A DNA stretch of 64,000 bases from positions 2,046,001 to 2,110,000 of the forward strand of contig CM033402.1 of the NCBI GenBank assembly GCA_019426215.1, written 5' to 3'. Shown piece after piece: positions 59,066 through 64,000 of this stretch (its first letter is position 1; each line of letters begins with the position of its first letter). Source of the DNA: Buddleja alternifolia (lineage: Eukaryota > Streptophyta > Magnoliopsida > Lamiales > Scrophulariaceae). The position numbers were made by a program, and so were the translations under genes. The notes beneath the pieces are model-generated. The model did no database searches. It worked only from the letters and a program-made list of their open reading frames with translations, and had not been told where the DNA came from.

Positions 59066-60132
59066 CACTCAAGTTACTTTACATCTTTCTAAAACACATT
59101 TCATGCATATGCAAATGTTCAAACTCAAATATCTTGTTTAAAACATCCGAGGTCCTTTTATTCCGTTCTCTTGTCATGTAATTGTTCTCAGTGTTGTAAA
59201 TAAATCTAGTCAAGTCGAATAAGGAATCGTTCAAGTTTATCTAAACTACTATTGCACTTATAAATTTGTTTTTCAACTTGATTTAATTGCTGATTCGAAT
59301 CGAACTTGAACAAGTTTTAATCGAGACGAACATGAGTCGCACTCAAGTAGTTTGATCTGACACATTTTACCAAAGTAAACTAATGAGCTGCGTCTCAAAA
59401 CTTATAGAACCAAAAAAGAATTTGTTCAAACTTGATTAATTATGTTAACTAGATAAATTTAAATTAACTTTTAACAATCGATCTTTTATCGAGCATTGAG
59501 CAATTGAGTAGCTTTACTCATTTTTTAATCCTACCATAGACTATGCAACCCAAACATGTGGAGGAAAATTACTTATATACCCCAAATGTTTAAGATCAAA
59601 CGAAGTAGATTAAGTTATGTCAGCATCCACTATCACAACACAGAGTGACGAAGTTTGATTTGGCGACTCATACAAGCAATTTCCAGAGATGAAAATCCAT
59701 TATGCCAATTTTATATTAGAAATAAACATATAACTGAAGTCAAAATAGTAGGAAAATAACATGTTTTGCTCAGATCCAAAGAACCAGCTGAACTCACATG
59801 AAACACGAGCTTCTCTCTCACCATAACTGGGTACAGATTCACGAACCAGTCCCTCTCTCTCTCTCTATATATATATAGATAGATATATCTATATATATAT
59901 ATGTGCTGATTCGGTAATGTTCACGGAACTTGCTTTTTTTTCCTTGATCCGTTGCACTTATCATGTTCCTATCGATTCAAATCATTAAATACCTGTAGCT
60001 GTTCAATTTCGAGTATATCACAACTCAAAATATATGGTTTTCTGTCGATCATTTGATTTTTTTTCTGTGTAAAGAGAAATAGAGGAATGAAAATGAAGTT
60101 TCTAGGGTTTATGGATTGAATTAGTCGAGTGC
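59066..60132. other. Upstream region of the bHLH gene
   Basis: No gene is present. A CT run and (TA)n/(GATA) microsatellite at 59850-59902 lie about 500 bp before the start codon and may mark the core promoter. Confidence 0.4.
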
Positions 60133-60310
60133 TTGAGCGTTTTTTCCTATTTGATTTTCATAAATTAGGGTTTCATAGAAATTTGTTATTGGATACTGAT
60201 TTAGGATTGAAAAAGTTGAGAGTTTGAACGTTTTTTCCTGTTTGATTTTCATAAATTAGGGTTTCGTAGAAATTTGTTCTTGATAGTAATTTAGGATTGA
60301 AAAAGTTGAA
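60133..60310 (+). repeat. Tandem duplication (91-bp period) in the bHLH gene leader
   Basis: Two adjacent copies (60133-60219 and 60224-60310) share GTTTTTTCCTATTTGATTTT, CATAAATTAGGGTTTC and GATTTAGGATTGAAAAAGTT with a handful of changes. They lie 90 bp before the start codon, so probably in the 5' leader or the proximal promoter. Confidence 0.88.
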
Positions 60311-60400
60311 GAATTGGTGTTTTTGTATCAATCTTTTGGTGAGATCTTCATCTTTTTACCTTTTCAACATTTGAAACCTCAATTTTGTGTAATTTTTAAG

Positions 60401-61810
60401 ATGGGGAAGAAATTTTGGTCTAATGAAGAAGATAAGGCTATGGTGGAGAGGGTTTTAGGCAGTGAAGCAGCTGAGTATTTCACTTGGTCTGCTTCGAATA
60501 ACGTTTTATCTGAATTTTCTGCATCTGGTGGGGATTTGGGAGTGCAAGAGGCTCTCTGCAAGATTGTCGAGGGATCCGATTGGACGTACGCAATTTACTG
60601 GCACGTTTCGAAGTCTAAATCTGGGAAATCCGCCTTGATATGGGGTGATGGGCATTGTAAAGAGTCAAAAGAATGTGAGAATAATATTTCTGAGGTTGAA
60701 AAATCATTGGAAGGAGATAGAAAAAGGGTTTTGCAAAAGATTCATTCTTGTTTTGGTGGATCTGAGGATGATAATCTTGCTGCTAAATTGGATAGAGTTT
60801 CAAATGTCGAGATGTTTTATCTAACATCGATGTTTTTCGCGTTCCCTTTTGAGAAGCCTTCTATTCCTTCCCAGGCATTCAATTCTGGTAGAAATATTTG
60901 GGTTTTTGATGAGAAAGGCTGTTTAGAACGATACGAATCAAGATCAGATTTAGCAAAGTCGGCTCAGTTTAAGACGGTAGTGTTTGTTCCATCAAAATCA
61001 GGGGTAGTGGAGATTGGTTCAAGAAAGTCCATAACCGAGGACCTGAACGTAATTCAATCATCAAAATCTATAGTTTGTGTGAAACCGAATCCAACTCATT
61101 CAAAAGCTTCTCCAAAAATTTTTGGGGAAAAACTTGGTCATGTAGGGTGCAGATCAGGCACCATCAGTATTAGCTTTTCGCCAAAAATGGAAGATGATTC
61201 TTGTTTTTCTTCAGAATCATATGATTTGCAAGCTTCATCAAATGGCCACCAAAATGATACACTTTTTCCTCTGAAATCAACTAAGGACGATTCATTTCTC
61301 CTTTGTGATGACCGAAAGCCTAGAAAAAGGGGTCGAAAGCCAGCCAATGGGAGGGAAGAAGCGTTAAATCATGTGGAAGCTGAAAGACAAAGGCGGGAGA
61401 AGCTTAATCAGCGGTTTTATGCATTACGGGCAGTAGTTCCTACAATTTCGAAGATGGATAAAGCATCTCTTCTTGGAGATGCAATTGCCTATATCACGGA
61501 TCTTCAAGCGAAGATAAGAATCATGGAAGCTGAGAAAGAGATTGTGAGTATTGACAAAAATCAATTTAGTGTACCGGATATTGAATTTCAAGAAAGGGGT
61601 GAAGATGATGTTGTGAGAGTAAGTTGTTCTTTGGATTCTCACCCGGTTTCTGGAGTTATAAAGGCGTTTAGAGAGAATCAAGTGACTGCACAAGCGTCTG
61701 AGGTTTGTGTAACTGATAATGGACAAGTTGTTCATACATTCTCCATTCAAACTCAGGGTGATGATGCAGAGCGTTTAAAGGATAAGTTATCTGCGGCGCT
61801 ATTGAAGTGA
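60401..61810 (+). CDS. MYC-type bHLH factor, bHLH3/JAM3-like repressor of jasmonate responses
   Basis: This intronless gene encodes 469 residues starting [16 protein letters not shown], the start typical of bHLH3; the in-frame ATG at 60314 adds 29 unrelated residues and is less likely. The N-terminal MYC domain (about 1-200; [26 protein letters not shown], the JAZ-interacting region) is followed by a Ser-rich linker containing PKIFGEKL and ISISFSPK. The basic helix-loop-helix comes next (about 319-370: [20 protein letters not shown]). H324, E328 and R332 give G-box/E-box contact. A C-terminal ACT-like region closes the protein. JAM proteins bind the same sites as MYC2 without its activation function and so damp jasmonate output. 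Confidence 0.92.
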   Translation: MGKKFWSNEEDKAMVERVLGSEAAEYFTWSASNNVLSEFSASGGDLGVQEALCKIVEGSDWTYAIYWHVSKSKSGKSALIWGDGHCKESKECENNISEVEKSLEGDRKRVLQKIHSCFGGSEDDNLAAKLDRVSNVEMFYLTSMFFAFPFEKPSIPSQAFNSGRNIWVFDEKGCLERYESRSDLAKSAQFKTVVFVPSKSGVVEIGSRKSITEDLNVIQSSKSIVCVKPNPTHSKASPKIFGEKLGHVGCRSGTISISFSPKMEDDSCFSSESYDLQASSNGHQNDTLFPLKSTKDDSFLLCDDRKPRKRGRKPANGREEALNHVEAERQRREKLNQRFYALRAVVPTISKMDKASLLGDAIAYITDLQAKIRIMEAEKEIVSIDKNQFSVPDIEFQERGEDDVVRVSCSLDSHPVSGVIKAFRENQVTAQASEVCVTDNGQVVHTFSIQTQGDDAERLKDKLSAALLK

Positions 61811-63032
61811 TGAAGCTTTGAAGATGCTTGTGTAAGATGTATGTTGATTATTTCATCAATTTGTGTGTAGTTTAGGGGAGTGCCTTAATATGTTGCTGTT
61901 GTCTAGTTTATTTCTGCTTTTATAGTTTTGCTTAATGGTCATATATAACATGACTTGGAATTTGAGCACAAATTAAGCAACTTTATGAATCTCATATTTT
62001 TACTCGGGTTTGGAAGCCGATTTCTTCTTTTGGATTGATTTATTCTTGTTGACAACTGGATATATGTATATGAAGCAGGAAAGGTGGTTTTCGATGGAGA
62101 CCACTGAAATAAATAAATCATTAACTTTCATCATTTCTTTATTGATCATAAGGTTAAATTAGGGGTAATTACATGCACACCCCTTTCTTTATTGGATAAT
62201 TACCACATCACCCCTGTCAGATCTGTACAACTCGAAAAATAGGGGTTGAAATTGTAATCTATTTTGACTGATAGGGGGTGAAATCGTGATTTGTTTTTAC
62301 TAACGGGATAGGTTACAGTAATTTCTCAAATCTATTTGTGTTTCTAATAATTAGGATCTCACACGGGTATCCGCATAATTTAGTCTTAAAATTATTGTCA
62401 AGTCACAGATTTACCATGAGTAGCCAGGTCAAATTGAACTATGTGCTCGGGATATGCAACGGAAGCAGCGAGTGGAGGAGGAGGAGCCACCTTCGCCTTC
62501 CGCCGCTTTTGCAATTCATGTTCTGTTGCATGGATTTACGGTGAGTGTCATTCATCCAGATCCATGTGTATATCTTAGGAAATATATAATACACGGAGCA
62601 TTCATATGTGATTTGAAATACGAGGTGAAACTCCAAATTGGAATAGAAGATCCAATACGAAATATAGTGCATGAAAGAGTTAAAAAGAGCCCTGAAAACT
62701 ATACGAATGAAAGAAAATTGTGAAAAATTCAACTATGTAACCAAACATTACATCGGTATCGAAAAACATAGAAGAGTTCGATCATTTTTTCCTTCCCTTG
62801 TCATTTATTTTCCATCATCTGCAAGAATATATCAAATTCATAACTAAAGAAACTTAAAAAACCTATACAGTAAATTAAGAATGAATCAATCTTGAAAACA
62901 TTAACTTAAAAAAAATCCTATTTTTTTGTGTCATGTGGTAAATTTGTGCATCTTTTGCACTTTGTCAAGATCTTCAAGAAAAAAAGAATTGTTATTATTG
63001 TCACTTTCTGTATATATAGCCAATTTGCGGCT
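61811..63032. other. Intergenic stretch
   Basis: It holds the bHLH 3' UTR, and at about 62160-62330 a sequence of the type GGGGTAATTACATGCACACC that looks like part of a MITE. A GC-richer piece at 62455-62520 has no recognisable product. Confidence 0.4.
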
Positions 63033-63374
63033 TTATTTACTATCAGTGGCCACACCAAACTGTAACATTTGCTCTGGGTATGGATCAAAGGCGGCCGCAT
63101 GAGGAGGAGGAGGAGAAGCTGTTACGTGGCCAGCAAAGTTCTGCTGGCTGACGGTGGCGGTGCACGGCCTTCCACCGCTGCCCGGAACCCATGTGCAGCC
63201 GTTCGGGGACGGCGGTCGGACAGGGCGGCGCTGCAAAGATTGTAGTAAAACGTTTTGTCCCCTCTTCATCCATTGCTCTTCTTCTTCATCTAGAACTCGA
63301 GTTGCTTCGTATTGATTAATGGTGATGAGAAATATTACAGCTATAATAGCTAAGGTAAGTTTCAGAGACCTCAT
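63033..63374 (-). CDS. Secreted peptide precursor, CTNIP/SCREW-like phytocytokine (putative)
   Basis: The 113-residue product starts MRSLKLTLAIIAVIFLI, a clear signal peptide (about 1-24). I prefer this start to the in-frame ATG at 63419, which puts 15 polar residues before the hydrophobic core. An acidic stretch (DEEEEQW) and a basic one (SLQRRPVRPP) follow, the latter a plausible processing region. The core is NGCTWVPGSGGRPC, with Cys60 and Cys71 able to form a disulphide. Its C-T-x-[IV]-P-G…GG-R-x-C layout resembles the CTNIP/SCREW family, which signals through the receptor kinase HSL3/NUT in immunity and water-loss control, but here Trp replaces the Asn of CTNIP. A Pro/His/Ala-rich tail of about 40 residues follows. 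Family assignment is by motif memory only. Confidence 0.6.
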   Translation of the reverse strand: MRSLKLTLAIIAVIFLITINQYEATRVLDEEEEQWMKRGQNVLLQSLQRRPVRPPSPNGCTWVPGSGGRPCTATVSQQNFAGHVTASPPPPHAAAFDPYPEQMLQFGVATDSK

Positions 63375-63480
63375 TGAATATATCTTGTTTGGCAAAAAAA
63401 TTTGCTTAGATGGATACAATTATATGATATGATGTATGGAATGGAATGGTGAACTGAGAGTTTGTATGTGCGTGTATATA

Positions 63481-63567
63481 TATTTATATTGCATGGGAAA
63501 AGCTGAAAATGTGTGACTTGAATTTTTCAATATAGTGTTTGTATGCGCGGGGGTTTGACTGTTGACT
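63481..63567 (-). promoter_or_regulatory. Promoter of the peptide gene: TATA box and paired W-boxes
   Basis: On the - strand TATAAATA lies at 63488-63481, 107 bp before the start codon. About 70 bp further upstream the + strand carries TTGACT twice (63555-63560 and 63562-63567), the W-box core bound by WRKY factors. Paired W-boxes suit a stress-induced gene. Confidence 0.5.
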
Positions 63568-64000
63568 AGAAGGATAAATAAGAGATTTGAATGAGTCTTG
63601 AGAGGAACTCTTTATTTTAATATGAATCATAGGGGGTGTTTTTTTAGGGAAAATTCTAACTCAGACCCGACTTGGCCGCTCCCAAGTGTATTTTACAAAG
63701 AGAGTGTGTTACACTTGCCATATAATTGGTAAGTTATTTCAAAAAATACACATGGATTTGGCCGAGCAGGGAGCGGATTAGAATTTCCCATTTTTTAGGG
63801 GGTTTGAACTCCGTATTCCAAGTATAATCATTATTCACTAAAGTTCATCTATGGTAATTTGTGCTTGCCAGTCGTATTAATGTAAGTATAGCTGGAAAAC
63901 GAAGCAAATTACTAAAGATCGATAGTTAAAAAGATCGTTTAACATCAGTTTGTTAATATTACAAACTAAGATTCAGTACCTTTATTGGTTCACCAAATTC
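63568..64000. other. Upstream of the peptide gene; no gene seen
   Basis: Apart from the foldback copy at 63647-63789 nothing is recognisable up to the window end. Confidence 0.4.
63647..63789. repeat. Foldback repeat, copy 3
   Basis: This is the best-preserved copy: GGGAAAATTCTAACTCAGAC at the left and AGCGGATTAGAATTTCCC at the right, with TTTTTTA on both sides as a possible target duplication. It lies about 270 bp upstream of the peptide gene start. Confidence 0.8.

Overview
This is a stretch of plant nuclear genome, most likely from a eudicot. It is AT-rich, its genes carry introns, and the families are plant-specific: plant mobile domain, MUSTANG, CYP94, MYC-type bHLH, GTD-binding protein and linker histone H1. 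Six host genes are spread thinly (about one per 10 kb). Most of the rest is layered transposable elements in various states of decay. I could not fix the species.

Region by region. 1-7.2 kb is the 3' half of a Ty3/gypsy element of the Tat (Ogre/Retand-like) lineage. It has a broken pol (archaeal-type RNase H plus integrase) on the + strand, and convergent with it, on the - strand, an intron-containing gene for a plant mobile domain protein, then the 3' LTR. 7.2-12.1 kb holds decayed repeats and three well-bounded MITEs. 12.1-17.7 kb is an internally deleted relative of the Tat element in the opposite orientation, with both LTRs; a copia-type solo LTR with a perfect target-site duplication sits inside it. 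17.7-22.3 kb holds more foldback elements and a 0.75-0.85 kb tandem duplication.

22.9-24.0 kb is a linker histone H1 gene with a recognisable histone-type promoter. 26.4-29.8 kb (-) is a nine-exon gene of the calmodulin-dependent NAD kinase (NADKc) / zeta-toxin-fold family, with a GC-AG intron and a 10-nt first coding exon. 32.0-34.3 kb (-) is a single-exon MUSTANG-type domesticated Mutator transposase with a complete catalytic triad. 36.6-40.7 kb has a truncated LINE and a gutted chromovirus-like element. 43.1-46.5 kb is a membrane-anchored myosin-binding (GTD-binding) protein with seven 46-residue repeats. 47.7-53.4 kb is dense in tiny elements: a TRIM with its duplication, a three-LTR tandem TRIM array, and small insertions with clear duplications. 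53.9-55.4 kb is a CYP94 cytochrome P450. 57.7 kb holds a tRNA-derived SINE with a 17-18 bp duplication. 60.4-61.8 kb is a bHLH3/JAM-type repressor of jasmonate signalling. 63.0-63.4 kb (-) is a small secreted peptide precursor resembling the CTNIP/SCREW phytocytokines.

The last 10 kb therefore brings together three genes whose families dampen or tune jasmonate and stress signalling. They are separate transcription units and nothing in the sequence shows co-regulation. Exon boundaries were worked out by hand from splice signals and reading-frame continuity; family names come from recognising motifs, not from a database search.
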